A stretch of DNA of 64,000 nt from Gyrodactylus bullatarudis (taxonomy: Eukaryota; Platyhelminthes; Monogenea; Gyrodactylidea; Gyrodactylidae), in assembly GCA_012064415.1 (NCBI GenBank), contig SSNU01000060.1, forward strand, positions 150,254 through 214,253, written 5' to 3'. The position numbers were made by a program, and so were the translations under genes. Shown here piece by piece: positions 33,483 to 45,526 of this stretch (position 1 is the first letter of the stretch; every line of letters starts with the position of its first letter). The notes below the pieces were generated by a model. That model saw nothing but the letters and a program-made list of their open reading frames with translations. It was not told the origin of the DNA and did not search any database.

Positions 33483-34260
33483 GTGTCGATCTTGAATGCC
33501 CTTTTTCTGCTTGCTTCAACAAAAGATCTGATGAATGCTTTTATTCAACCAGTTTTCAGAACCATAAGAGAAAGGGCCGAAACAAGACCGAAGAAATCTT
33601 CATTGAATTTTCTCAAGTTCATCACTAACTTTACGGGTTATATTCCTTATCAGTTCTCTAGATTAGTTGATATTTTTCATGATGAGTTGGACACTTGGAC
33701 ACAACTCTGGGAAAAATTGGTTTATCATTGGTTTGTGTGAAGACGAAAATACTCTGTCTATCTCCCACAATTACACTAGCACTGGATTTCCTTCCCCTAA
33801 TTGTATCTCAAATTCAGGACTTGGGACTAAATTACTCCAATAAACTTGAAACTTCGATTCATGCATCCTACCATTCTCAAAACGTTAAGAATCAAATCCT
33901 ATTTTCTTAGAACTATAGTTTGCAGAATAATTAAGAAAATTGAGAGCCTCCAATTTCAAATACTCCGTTCATGCTTTGGTCCTTACTCATATAGACAACT
34001 TCAAGCCAAGGCTGATCTATACCCCATCTGGCTGAGAAGAATCGCATTTTCAGCTGTACTCTACCTACTGCTAACCGAAACTACCACCTTCGCTTCTCAA
34101 GAGGTTTCACGATCCTTCTTACAACGCTTCATCCCTTGAGAGACACAGAGTTCAACTCAATTTTGATGTTTTTAAAAACCTAAAGATATCCCAGATTATT
34201 CCTATTATTTCAATTTATATACCAGGTAATCATGACTAAGTTAATAAACTTTATTTTTTT
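33483..34260 (+). pseudogene. Non-LTR retrotransposon (LINE) 3' remnant, frames broken
   Basis: Overlapping frames encode the end of a LINE reverse transcriptase and its C-terminal tail. They contain KTKILCLSP, QIQDLGLNYSNKL and YRQLQAKADLYPIWLRRIAFSA, and then, in a shifted frame, the YHLRFSRGFTILLTTLHPLR block. Several frameshifts separate the pieces, and the 5' end and catalytic core are missing. Two shorter copies of the same 3' end are at 44380-44585 (+) and 44960-45246 (-). Confidence 0.75.
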
Positions 34261-34310
34261 TATAAAGACATGTATTAGGACATTAAAATGATATATATCT
34301 TTGAAAAATT

Positions 34311-37300
34311 TTAATATGAAATCATCCAAAAGATCGGAACAAGAAAAAGGTCAATTTTCGATATCTGTAAAAGGTTTCTTTGACTATTTGATACATCAAG
34401 GCTCGAAGATATTGAGTTTGTCTCCAAATCCCGGACGTGTAAATCAACATCTTGAGGTGTACTTTTCGTGATAAGGGAATAGTTGGAATCTTCTTTTTTG
34501 AGGCATAATATCAAGGGATTATCTGAAAGATTCATGGTATTTTCTGGGTAGGAGAATAAGCGAATGTTATCCTTTCCAATAATTAAAAGTTGGTTGATCT
34601 CATTGGGAGTCTGGAGGGAGAGAAATCGACAGCCATTGGTTACTGAGATGTCTTGGGAAACGCCTTTCTCCCATGTCCAGGAGGATCCGCAAATTTCATT
34701 GAACGTTTTGGACTGATGTGTCAGGAGGTCAGCAAAACTCTCAGATAGTGGTTCAATGAAAATTCTGGGAAATAATTAAAAAAATAGGGATCAATTTTGA
34801 GCAGAAATTAATGTTTTTCTCAGAGGAGAAAATTCTGATTGCCTAATTTTGTTAAAGATTAATGTAGATTTACAAATATTTAATCAATTCTAGAGAAACC
34901 TTTGCTTTCAGACGACTAATTGTGTCTAGAAATGTCTCTTGAAACTTTTGATGTGAATTAAATAAACTAATTAGTTGGATTTAATTTCGAATGTGTTTTC
35001 AGATCTGGGCCAATAGGAACACTAAAGCTTTAAGGGTTCAGACTACAAGCGCCTCATCCTCAATTGAAGAAGGTACTTGACTGTTTCATCACTGAAATGT
35101 CTGGAAGAGGCTTTGGAAAAAGGTTTACTTTTACTAATATACTATTAAAGACTATAGATTCCATTCTAATTGATAAAATCAAATTTCTTAATGTAAATGA
35201 AAAAAGTTTAATCATTTATGTTGGAAGATATATAATAAAATTCAACATTTTAGTGTGATACATACATGGAGGAAAAAAGTTTGCTGACCTTTTATTTATT
35301 AATACACATGTGTATTCTTGGGTTAAAAGCGATAAATAAAATTTCAAATATGAAACAAAATTTATCCCCAGTATCATTATTCATAGATAAAGACAAAATC
35401 AATAATGAAAACACTGAATGAAAAATAGTGACTGATAGAAAAATCAGTTATTCAAAGTATCAACAATATCTAATATGTACACACATAACCTATAAAAACT
35501 ATGATTTAAAATACACTTTGCTACTTCTTCCTTTTGTAATTATAGAATCCAATATGCTCAACTGAAGCTGAATTTTTATCGATTTGAAGCAATTATCATC
35601 ATTTGACGGAGAATTCGAATTTGGCCATAGAAGTTAAACTTCTAAATTTCCATTTTCAAAATAAATAAAATAAATTTCCTAGATAATCAAAAAAATTCAA
35701 ATTGTTCAACTTCTCACATTGATAAAGCAGGCAAATTCGAATTCTTTGTTTAATGTTGATTGCAAACATCAGTGAATTGCTTCTTATCTTCGAAATCGAT
35801 AAAAAATTTCAGTTCCAAGGTTGAAAAAGTGGGAAATTGGCGCATTTTCGAAGTTTTCCTCATGCTATCTGAAGCTAGTGTCTTTTATATTTCAACGAAT
35901 GACCATGAAACTAAATTTAATAGAAGCATACTTGAGATATTTAAAATTAACATGGAAAATATGTCCGCTAGCAAATTCGTCTGCTTTCTCAGAGTTGTAA
36001 ATGCCTTGGAGTAGCATGGAGTATTCTGGGAGAGTGCAGTCTGCATCTTTATAGTTGGTCTGCAGCAATTCCCATCCGTTTTCTTGGTTGAAATGAAGCA
36101 CTCGTGTTATGTAGACATCATGGGGACCCATTTCGCAATATTTACTCTGATAGATGTGACTGAAAATACTTGCGAAATCGTTCAGGGGTGGATCTGAAAT
36201 AATCTAGAGAAAAAAATGAAAATTAATTCATAAAAATAATTGACTCGTGGTTACCATGGAAGGAGTCAAACAATTTACGACCAAAATAAAACATAGGTTC
36301 GTTTACAAAACTAACAAAATGCTCAGATACTTTTCAAAGGACAAAATTGACAAATCCAAGCAGAAGCATGTAGTATACGAAATTTAAGTGTCCGTGTGAT
36401 GCAGTGTAAATAGGACACACCACAAGAAGGCTAGAAGACAGGCTAGATGAACACCTCCAAAAAGGTCAGACTGCCGTAAGACATCCCTTGACGACATGCA
36501 GAGCCAATGTTTCCTCTAAAAACTTCGAAATTATCTACAAATTTTATGGAAACAACGTCCGCATGTTGAAGAGAATTGAAGCTTATTTGATTAATTTGAA
36601 AAAGCCTAATCTCTGTGTTCAAAAGAATCATGTCAAACCAATGAATCTCCTATAACCAAGGCCACATGTACATTGTACAATCATCCTCCCAACCACCCTA
36701 AAGAAAAAGAATGAGATCAGAAGTGGAAGTGAATATGCAAATTAAGGACTTTTACCCGCTTAATTTCGGTGGCCAACTCAAAACCAATGTAGAAGTCTCA
36801 TAGAATAAAACATGAGAATCTCATCAAGATGATACCTTTTTCGCCTCGTATCTATCTAGCCAGTTAATATGGGTGATCAAAATTAGACAGGAAAATCATA
36901 AAAATTTTTTAATATTAACCCTATGTTTCCCAATTTTTTTTTAGTCACACAAATGAGAAAATTTGCAGCCTAACCAAAATAATCCCGCTGATTCTGAATC
37001 TGAATTCCTTTTTTAAGCCGACTTATCAGTTCAAAGATAATAGAGGTTAAAATTGGCATTTTTTGGCTCGAAAACCATTTATCTTCTAAATAATAATTAT
37101 AATTTATCTCTTATAAGAGATATCGTGCATCAGTGAAAAGCTATTTTTATGGATTATACATAATTTTGTAGTTTAATAAATTTCCTTTCTAATGAGGGGT
37201 AGAAAAAGTTTTTTAGGTATTTTTCAGTCAAAATTATCGCTCGAGAAAGAGTTGTGTTCCACTGGTGAAACAATGGGACATGAAGGGTTAAAAATAGTAA

Positions 37301-40300
37301 TTAAGTTTTTAAGCTGCACCCTGGTTCCGACTCAAAGTTCAGAAAAATGGGAACTAGGTTTAAACTCGGAATTTGAAGAAAATCTATATTTTACTTTGAG
37401 AAATTCAGATGCTTTCTTTTTTCACAATTCTTTTTAGATCATTTGTCTAATTTCGATCCCAAATATCAGTATCTAATCGCGACAAATCACCAAAAAATTT
37501 ATTAAAATAGTTGGCAATTTGGGTATTTGACAAAGAAATCTTGGTATAAAATGAGTTTATATAAATACTGGTTTTCGAGATTTTTCTAATTAAGCTTACA
37601 TATTGTTGGGGTTGTCTGGTGAAAATCCATCCGCTTAACGCGTTAACTTGAGGTTCGTAATAATCTTGAAAGTTCAGGCGGCCTATTGTTAACTCTCCGA
37701 AAGCATTAATGCGTAAAATCTTGAGCATTTTGGGTAAATTCAGCCCGGGTAAAAAATTCTTTGAATTTTCGTCGATGCAGTTGATGTTACTCGATGTATT
37801 TATGAGATTTATTGCATTGTTGGATAGAATGGAACCCATCATTAACTTGCAGTCATGATCTTGATATGATAAGATGTTCTCCTTGATGTAGGCTAGGCCC
37901 TCGAGGGTTTCTGTCCTCAGATCTAACTGAAAATTAAAAGATTGACATATAAAATAAGAAAATATTTACAAATAATCTTGGCACAACTTTCCAAAATTTT
38001 TATAGAATAAATTCATTAGAGAGGATTCAGAAGGCGAGTAAAAATTTAATAGAAAGATCTGTTACTTTGGCATAGAATTTCCGACGAAAATTAAACTTGC
38101 ATATTCAGAGTCATCTCAAAAAGATGAACAAATTGGTATAAATTTTATGCCTAAAATATTTTTCTTCTTCGAACCAAATGATAAAAATTGAAATCTGAGC
38201 ACTCAATGAGGCATAACTGCCTACATATCAAAAATATTCTATTAATATTGGATGAATAGTTTGATAGAAACTTTTGAGCTACAAAAAGTGGAAGTTTGGC
38301 AAGAACATACACAAGAACATGGAGAATATTTTAAAAAACAATTATTATTTTATCTACTGAATGGTTCAACACCTATACTTACAGGTATACTTAAGGTTAA
38401 CTAGAAATATATCCCACAGGAACGTCTTATTTGGTAATGGATTAGCCTGATGTCGCTGATTGTTCCTACCGAGACTGGTAAGGTTATGGCATACTGAGGA
38501 GTCCAAGAGAGGACGAAACGCGCTTATATTTTACCATATATGTATATTTTTAATATTTCTAAATGCTTTGTGAGTATGTTTCGTACAAATCTCAGTGGGA
38601 TCCATTAGTAGTCAGTAACATTCAGCGACATGGGCTAATCCATTACCAAAATAAGACGATCCTGTGGGATATATTACCTAAGCACCTTGAACGAAATACG
38701 TTTTGTACGATTGAATTATTTTCCCATGTTTATTCAAGATTGTTTAGTTCACACCAAGTGTGTACTTCTGACGTTTCCCTGATTGCACTCCTATGATTGA
38801 TGATCAGATTAGTGAAAGTTCTAAAAATGAGATCATACTTTGTCACAGTTCACGCAGTCAATGTTTTAATAATTTTGTAAACAACTGGGTTATTCAATCC
38901 AAGAACATCTGTACACTGTACAGTGTACATCAGATCATATTATCTTGTTTTAAAAATACAATACTTCCCCTATACAATGTATTTATAGGAGATATTTAAT
39001 GAAAAACATTTAGGAAGCGAGAAATTAGTCATCAGGAAATTTTTCATCACTCTCAAATGTATCTTCTTCATCACTTGAATTGTTGTGATGAAGAAAGCAA
39101 TTCCAAATTATAATAAATCTGCCTGTTGCTAACCTGTTCATGTATCCATTGATGCTTAAACAATTTTCATTCAGAAAAATCAAATTGGCTCGATTTTTTA
39201 GCACAGTGAATCAAGCCGAAATTATTGGAAAGGAAGTTAAACTTTTAAATTTTGGATCATTTCCCTTCGTGATAATTAATAAATTCCCATTTTTCGATTT
39301 TCCACAGTAATGACGAGTTTCTTTGAATTTCTGCAGCTCAATTCAAATTTTTTGTCTAATTCTGGTCCCAAATATCAGCACATAACTATTTCAAATCTTT
39401 CAAATCAATAAAAAATTTGAGCTCAAAAGTGCATTTTCAAAAATTTCAAACCAAGGAAAAATACATTCTGTGATCAGTCTATCTTCAAAGAACTACTAAG
39501 AATAATTGAAATCTGAAATAAAGAATATGACCTATCATGCTGTATAACGATATCTTCTTTAGGGCATTTCTGTGAAAAAAAATGAGAAATTTTAAATTTC
39601 GAATTGGCGCGATTTTCTATCTCTTTTAAACCATGAATTGAAATCTTGTAGATTTCAGGATGTGTGAGGAACCAAACGTTATTTTTCAGGATCACCAGGA
39701 GACTAGAAAAACCAAAATGGTCGCTTATATTTGAGGAAAATCATCATTATCGTACTTGTTTGATTCCTCTCACACTATAAAATCAGCAAATATTCTCAAC
39801 ACAGGGCTCAAAAGGATAGAAATTTAAAATGTCTCCAATTTTTTTCTTAAATCAGTGAATCGATTTTTGTGAAAATCATAAATTCTCAAACAGCTGTAAG
39901 TTCTTTTATATTTAAACCTGAAAGAAATAGCTTACGGAGGAGAGTTTGGCTTCTTTTTCGTAATCAGCGGCATTCTCCACAAAAAGGGATTCGTTAAAGT
40001 CATCCAGATCAACATCGATAGTCATCGTTTGATCAAATAAACTCTTTAAAGCATCATTCTCGACCAGCTTCGAGCTTATGTTGGCCAAAATCCTTTTGGA
40101 TGATTCAATATTCAAGGTGATATTGTAAATGAGCAGATTGACTCTATTATTCTTGCGAATTATCATTAACTGGTTACTAAGAATAGAATGAAAACATGTT
40201 ATTTATGATTTAACTGAAATTCTTGAATAACTTTGAGATTCCTCATTGTATTTTTTATTTTAACCCTTTATGTTCCTAATTTTAACCTCTAAGTCGGCTT

Positions 40301-41287
40301 TCGAAAAATAATTCAGTTACGGAAATTTTTTATTTGTGTGATGAAAAAATAATAATATTTTGGGACATCAAGCCTTAAAATATATTTACATCGTTTAAGA
40401 GACTGAAATACAGGAGTTATTGTGGGAGGCAGAACAGTGAATTGGATGGAGGTTTCTCACGGTTTCCTAGTAAATTGGACGTTTAAAGGATGGCCCAATT
40501 AAGCTCAGATTATTCTTGTTACACCAGTTATATATCAGTTATGTCAGAAACGTAAAATTTCGAAAATTCTGAATTTTTCATCCTCAGATTTTTAACACGT
40601 CAGGTGAATTTTAAATATGGCAAAATTCGAAAAAGAAAATTTTTTCCGTGATTTTGATCCATATTCTGAGGTCTTATCTCGATCAAAAGAATATTTTCAA
40701 TTCACCTAACTGATCTTCACTTTTCGGAGTTGATGGAAGGATCTTTTGATTGGTCCGGATAATGAAAATTAACCACAAACTCGGAATATTAGCGTTATGG
40801 TCAAATACAATCAGGTTATAATGCAAAGACTATTTCCAGAACAGCTTTAGTCTAGCAAAATAAAATTTTTGGACAAAGAGAGATTTGAAAAATATTCGAA
40901 TTTTAGGTTTAATTTTTTTAAATAAAGCTGGTGTTATAAATCTAAGAAAATTATAATTTGCGAAAAATTTCCTACAACTCGTCGCCCCAAACTTCCGAGC
41001 TTTCTCTTCAGATTAGGAAAAAATTTTCAATTATCTTGGCTCAGTTCGAATGGAAATTTGAAAAATTACCATATTTTTCTTGAAAATAATTTTTTTCTCC
41101 TTGAAAATATTTGTTCTACTCACTATGTCATGAACCATTGTCCAAAGAGATTCTCAACATTTAGGGCAGTCCCATTCCTGTCAATGTTAGCTCCATCATT
41201 CTTCCTAATCTCGCATATTTTATTAGATTCGCCTGTTATTATTTGAAGAAGTAATAATAATCCAAGAGCATAAAACGACCAAAGCAT
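34311..41287 (-). CDS. Unidentified secretory-pathway protein, multi-exon and rich in transposon debris
   Basis: Exon 1 (41124-41287) starts with a strong signal peptide, MLWSFYALGLLLLLQIITG. It joins in frame to 39936-40176. Exons 37491-37926, 35932-36193 and 34311-34764 (stop TAA) also join in frame with each other. The exon near 39474-39707 is supported by composition and an acceptor, but its phases do not fit either neighbour, so at least one small exon is missing. Recurrent strings of the type hydrophobic-KNN/KDN-hydrophobic (LLVILKNNVWFLTHPEIY; QLLIIGKDNIRLFSYP) suggest a beta-propeller-like lumenal or extracellular domain; this is inference. Family not recognised. Its introns contain Penelope, piggyBac-MITE, foldback and hammerhead repeats. 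Confidence 0.6.
35550..35860. repeat. Foldback repeat, third copy
   Basis: Inverse ends: 'gaatttttatcgatttgaag' on the left and 'cgaaatcgataaaaaatttc ... gttgaaaaagtgggaaattg' on the right. Same family as 10565-10880. Lies in an intron of the secretory gene. Confidence 0.55.
36300..36655 (+). pseudogene. Penelope-like GIY-YIG endonuclease remnant
   Basis: One frame from about 36380 gives FKCPCDAV, a stop where the family has Tyr, then IGHTTRRLEDRLDEHLQK and a tail to a stop at about 36653. This is the same Cys-x-Cys / GIY-YIG layout as at 970-1670. A frame slip separates the upstream strand (VVYE). It lies within an intron of the secretory gene, antisense to it. Confidence 0.75.
36919..37287. 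mobile_element. piggyBac-type MITE, uninterrupted copy (empty site)
   Basis: 369 bp flanked by TTAA (36915-36918, 37288-37291), with ends CCCTATGTTTCCC and GGGACATGAAGGG. In inverse orientation it matches both halves of the element at 2694-5126. At the point where that element is split by piggyBac, this copy has a single TTAA within agtttaataaatttcc, so it shows the pre-insertion state. Confidence 0.85.
38403..38690 (+). repeat. Hammerhead-bearing repeat with inverted arm
   Basis: The right part (38474-38690) is homologous to the minus-strand repeat at 20868-21047. An inverted copy of its end lies on the left: 38403-38459 (atatcccacaggaacgtc ... gatgtcgctga) pairs with about 38617-38680 (cagcgacatgggc ... 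cctgtgggatat). The ribozyme core is at 38477-38535, in the loop between the arms. Confidence 0.75.
38477..38535 (+). ncRNA. Hammerhead ribozyme, type I architecture
   Basis: The core reads CTGAGGA (38494-38500), stem II GTCC / GGAC closing the loop AAGAGA, then GAAA (38515-38518). This meets the invariant C3U4G5A6-N7-G8A9 and G12A13A14 requirements, N7 being free. Stem I can form from GGTAA and ATA upstream with TAT and TTACC downstream. Stem III is very short (ACGCGCTT), as in retroelement-associated hammerheads of schistosomes, and has probably lost a pair. The putative cleavage residue is the A after CTT, giving an allowed NUH site. Activity is not assured. Confidence 0.7.
39160..39440. 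repeat. Foldback repeat, fourth copy
   Basis: Carries the 'gttaaacttttaaatttt' and 'caaatatcagcacataactatttc ... aaaaaatttgagctcaaaag' blocks of the 10565-10880 family in inverse arrangement. Worn copy. Confidence 0.45.
40264..40374. mobile_element. Deleted piggyBac-type MITE
   Basis: A TTAA-flanked fragment (40260-40263, 40375-40378) starting CCCTTTATGTTCC and ending GGGACATCAAGCC. It retains the right-end block 'tttgtgtgatgaaaaaa' shared with 2694-5126 and 36919-37287. Internal deletion leaves 111 bp. Confidence 0.65.
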
Positions 41288-43600
41288 TAGAAATAATTTC
41301 TGAAATCACTGTAACAATATGTAAAAGAAATTTAGCATCTTTTCAACCAATCAGAGGAGAGTGCATTCTCATTGGTCAAGATTGTTTTAGTGAGTAATTC
41401 ATACGATGCAATCATATAACGTGTATGATGCTGGTATAGTAGTGTAGAAGGAGAAAACGAGAGTGGAAAAAACAAAAAATGTATAATTAGGGTACATTAC
41501 TGAGAGAAGAGGATTCCTTAAACGGATATAAGCTTACAGTATATAGAACTACGAATTAATTAATCATCAGAATGTATGTATTTGTAAAGGATAGAATTAT
41601 TTTGTAAAGGTCACTTTATCTTACATTTGATGTGTGTTGCATCATTCATCATTTTGAATGAATTTCATCTGTCAACATACAATCCCCTTTTTACTATGAA
41701 AAGTAGTATTAATGAGATTGTTTCATTCATTTCTTTTACTTAACCAAGTGGGATCAAGAGTTTTGCTACTGATGTACTCACTGAGCTAAAAAAACTTTAT
41801 TACTTGGTTAGTGACCTAATGGAGCAGAAGTTTCCTTTCTTAAATAGCAAAAAATTGAACTTTTATATATTTATTTATTTAAAATAATATTTATCTTAAA
41901 AACGGATAGCAAGATAGGAAAAATGAGAAATTTTTTCTGTTCTATCGTGGATTAGATGTAAAAATATCCCAATTACTTGTTTCATACCCCTTCCGAAACC
42001 CAGATTTTATTCGGTTGCTTATAGGTAGACACACATAAAACAGGTTTTTTAGAGTGCCTTGAAGGAGAATTTTATGAATAGGGACCTCGTCTTTGTCCAG
42101 GTTCTTAATCAATTCATATAGGATTTAGATCTCACGTTTTACACTTCATCATACGGTCGGTTCCAAAACTGAGTGAACGCAAGGAGTGCAAAATCAAATA
42201 TATTATAAAATACCTATTTTAATTGTAGATTTCATTTTTGCCATCTAAATTTTATTCCATTAAAAAAATCATCTCAAGGTGCTGGATTAGATTCTGACCC
42301 ATGATAAAATTCGAAAATTCCACCTTCTAGCACTGTATTTTTCAGGGATTTCTTTTCAGACATAGAAACTATTCTAGTATGTTTTTGATTAACTTCATTT
42401 TCTCCATATATTAAGACACAATAATAAAAAACCCTTGCTCAAAAATCAATACCATAGATTGAAGGAGAGACAATAAAATTTTATGATTTACTTAAAAAAT
42501 GATAATCTTTTTCGGAAGAAGAAATCTTTCAGACTCTAAATTTCCTCTCTTAATTATAAACATTTGGGTTATTTGTTCTGTAGTCTAATAAAAGTTTATT
42601 CATTTTTGTTTATTTTTAATTCAAAGGAACGGTTATTGGAACCTTGTTTAGAAACAAGAAAATTATTATGTAATCTTTGTTTGTATCAGAGAACTGCATT
42701 TCTTCTTAATTTTTACAGTCATTTTACGAAATTGATGAACAATTTTTCGATATTAGTTTTCAATAAAGCAAAATTTATTTTGAATTTAAAAAAAATGAGT
42801 AAGGGCTAGAGAAAGACAAATATATTTTCCCCCGAACACTTCTATTTGATGCGTCTAATAGATTCTATATGCTACGTATTCGAAAGCTAAATTTATAAAT
42901 TTTTTAAAATTGTTAATTTTTCCCTAATTGTCGTATAAAACTGATTCAAAAAGACCAAAGCTTGTCCAATAATTCAATCATTTCTCGTATTAAAATTCAT
43001 TGAAGAATAGTATTGAAGTATCTAAATAAAATTAAAAACATAAGCTTCAAACTCTCTAACACATCAAATCATAAGATCAGTTGAATGGGATGGATTGCAA
43101 AAGACTGCACACTTCGAGTAAAGTTATCATGGGAGTAAACGAGGCAGCAATGATCTGAGTTGAAAATAAAAGTTCAAAGTTGATTTTAAAATAAATATAT
43201 ATCACCCCTTTAGTATGTGATCCAAAACCCTGATTTTGATCGGTCACTTACAAACAGGTTTTTTTAGAGTGCTTTTTTAATGGAAACTTTAATGTTCTCT
43301 TTTGTATTAATTCAAACTCTCTGAATAAAGCTTTAAAATCTCACACCTATAAATTTTACCCTTGAAAGCACAACTTCAAGTTAAACGGAAAACTAAATGC
43401 ACCAATGAATTTTTGGTTAAATTTTGATATATCTGTAAAACCAATAGCCTTATCTATTCAGAAAACAGTATTTTTGCCAATTAAAGACCTGCTACATAGT
43501 TCACTTCCGAAGAAAATATAATCTGATCATTAGGGATAAAATAAAGCATAGAGATTTATTGAAATTTTATTAGATAAAAGAATCATGATTATCTGGTAAA
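41288..43600. other. Intergenic region without a recognised gene
   Basis: No supported exon. A dispersed motif occurs twice: 'acaggttttttagagtgcctt' near 42039 and 'acaggtttttttagagtgctt' near 43255, each preceded by a related 'gattttattcggttgctta'-type stretch. This suggests two fragments of an uncharacterised repeat. Confidence 0.45.
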
Positions 43601-44015
43601 AATTTTCCATGAAATTTGGTTCATAGCTTAATGTTTAAAATTGAAAAGGTTAACTCCGAATTTGAAGGGACGAAATGATGAAAAGGGGTGAAATTTTCAC
43701 GGTGAAACTTTAACCGTGAAAACTGCGGAATGACGGAGCTTGTAATGTTCAATTGATTGTAAAGTACCACGTTAAAAAGCTTCACGGGCAATTCGCCTGA
43801 TCTCCTGTTGTAAAGTGGTCCTGCATGTTTGTGTAACAATCCATGTGATCGAGAGACTCCGGAAGAGTCTAGTGGCGGGTGACTGAGAAAAAAAAAGTAA
43901 GCCAATCTTTATCAATGATCGAAATAAATCAACTTATTGTTGCCCCTTTATAATTGTCAGTCACCTTGAAATCTTGACCAGCTGCCAAAATTCAGCTTAT
44001 TGTCAATCAATTTCT

Positions 44016-44340
44016 TCACATTGAAGAGCTTCTCGATAAAATTGCCTGATCCGCTGATGTCCTGTATATCACCCTCGACAGATCTAGTTTTGCCCCATAA
44101 GATATCAGCATTTTCCTGTAGTTGAGCTCAAACTCGTTAACAACTCCGCTGTCCAAAGGCTGAGAAAATGCGGGAGTATCCGGAAGGAAAAGGAGTTTGA
44201 CATTTGGTCTGTCTTGAATATGTAGATGAGGTCGACAGTTTTCTAATAAAGGAACCACTCGTCTATTTGGACCAATCCAACCGGAGAAATCATCATACCA
44301 TTTCTGGAAAATAGTTCAATAATTATAATTATTGAAAGGA
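44016..44340 (-). pseudogene. pogo/Tigger-type (DDE_1) transposase fragment
   Basis: Minus-strand frames give ENCRPH, then NVKLLFLPDTPAFSQPLDSGV and FELNYRKML. This fits the DDE_1 pattern of a 'DNC-x-H' block, then 'hFLPPxTxxxxQPLDxGh'. The preceding piece lies in another frame (44243-44437). Asp of the DNC block has become Glu. A dead, truncated copy. Confidence 0.7.
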
Positions 44341-44379
44341 ATATGGGAAGACTTGAGATTGGTCTAAAATCTGAGGGAT

Positions 44380-44585
44380 TAATACGGAAAACAAAATCAC
44401 CATTACCACAATCCCCGCTCTTCAAGAGGATTTGCACTTCTACTTACCACCCTTCACCCTCTGAGGCACAGATTTCAAATTAACCTAGATGCATTTAAAG
44501 AACAAAGTATAAAACAGATTGTTTCATTTATTTTTAATTTTGTACCAGATAACCATGACTACTTTACAAACTTTTTTAAATAAAA
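44380..44585 (+). pseudogene. LINE 3' end, second copy
   Basis: The frame KQNHHYHNPRSSRGFALLL, then TTLHPLRHRFQINLDAFKEQ, ending VPDNHDYFTNFFK*, is colinear with the C-terminus of the copy at 33483-34260. Only the last about 65 codons remain. Confidence 0.7.
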
Positions 44586-44959
44586 ATCTTATATATATAT
44601 ATATTGCAATAATTTTGATTTTTAGCCAATCCGAAGCCAATCCGTTATCTATAGGACTTCACTTTTAATACCGCGTTTCGTTGGGGCTCCTGAGGGCACT
44701 TACAACTCCAGAAAGGAATAACTTTTACATCTTAGGGAACCGACTGGTCTAGCATTGAGCCCATTTTTATTTAGCAAAAACTATTTAAAACTCAGAATTT
44801 AAACTCTCAATTTTGTCATTTATCATGTAATAGTATAATTCATTGAAAAATCTTGGAAAAATTTCAAAAAAATTTTATTTTAATTGAGATTATCACATAA
44901 TCATTATTTGAACGAAAGAATGCATTTTTTAATTTTATCTAATATTCAAAGATTATATA

Positions 44960-45246
44960 CTAGATTTTTTATTTGTTATAATTATTAAGCATATTGTGAT
45001 TATCTGGTACAAATGATATTAAATATGAACAAATGTTGGCAATGTTTTAATCTTTAAACTGAGAAAAGTTAATTTGAAATCTTGTGCGAAGGTGGAGGAG
45101 TACATTAAGTAGTATAGAGTATCCCCTTGCTGAGCGCAGGTTGTAATGGTCATTTGGTTGAGTAGCATACTTAGAGTACAGGAATGCAGAGGCTGAGATG
45201 CGTCTAAGCCAGAGAGGAAATAATTTAGCCCGCTCAAGTAAATCAT
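44960..45246 (-). pseudogene. LINE 3' end, third copy
   Basis: The minus-strand frame AKLFPLWLRRISASAFLYSK, then HYNLRSARGYSILL and HLRTRFQINF, with FVPDNHN after a stop, matches the other two copies. It faces the 44380-44585 copy tail-to-tail, about 375 bp away. Confidence 0.75.
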
Positions 45247-45526
45247 TCTATTTTCCTTAGTAGCGTAAAAAATTCTTCTTATTTCCCAAAAAAAATCACA
45301 AGTTGAAAGAAAATCTTTAAATTTTACTTTAAAGCCTAATGTTTATTTGAAATTTCGCAAAAATTATTCATGAAACTTGTCAATTTTAGTCGAATTTTTC
45401 TATCAGAACAAGCTCGAAAACAAACAGTATGAATATATTTAACAATTAAAACAAATAAGTATTAAGTCGCATTTTCAATAAAGTGCGCGAAAATTCTTTT
45501 ATTCGGGAATAAAATAACTTCAAAAA

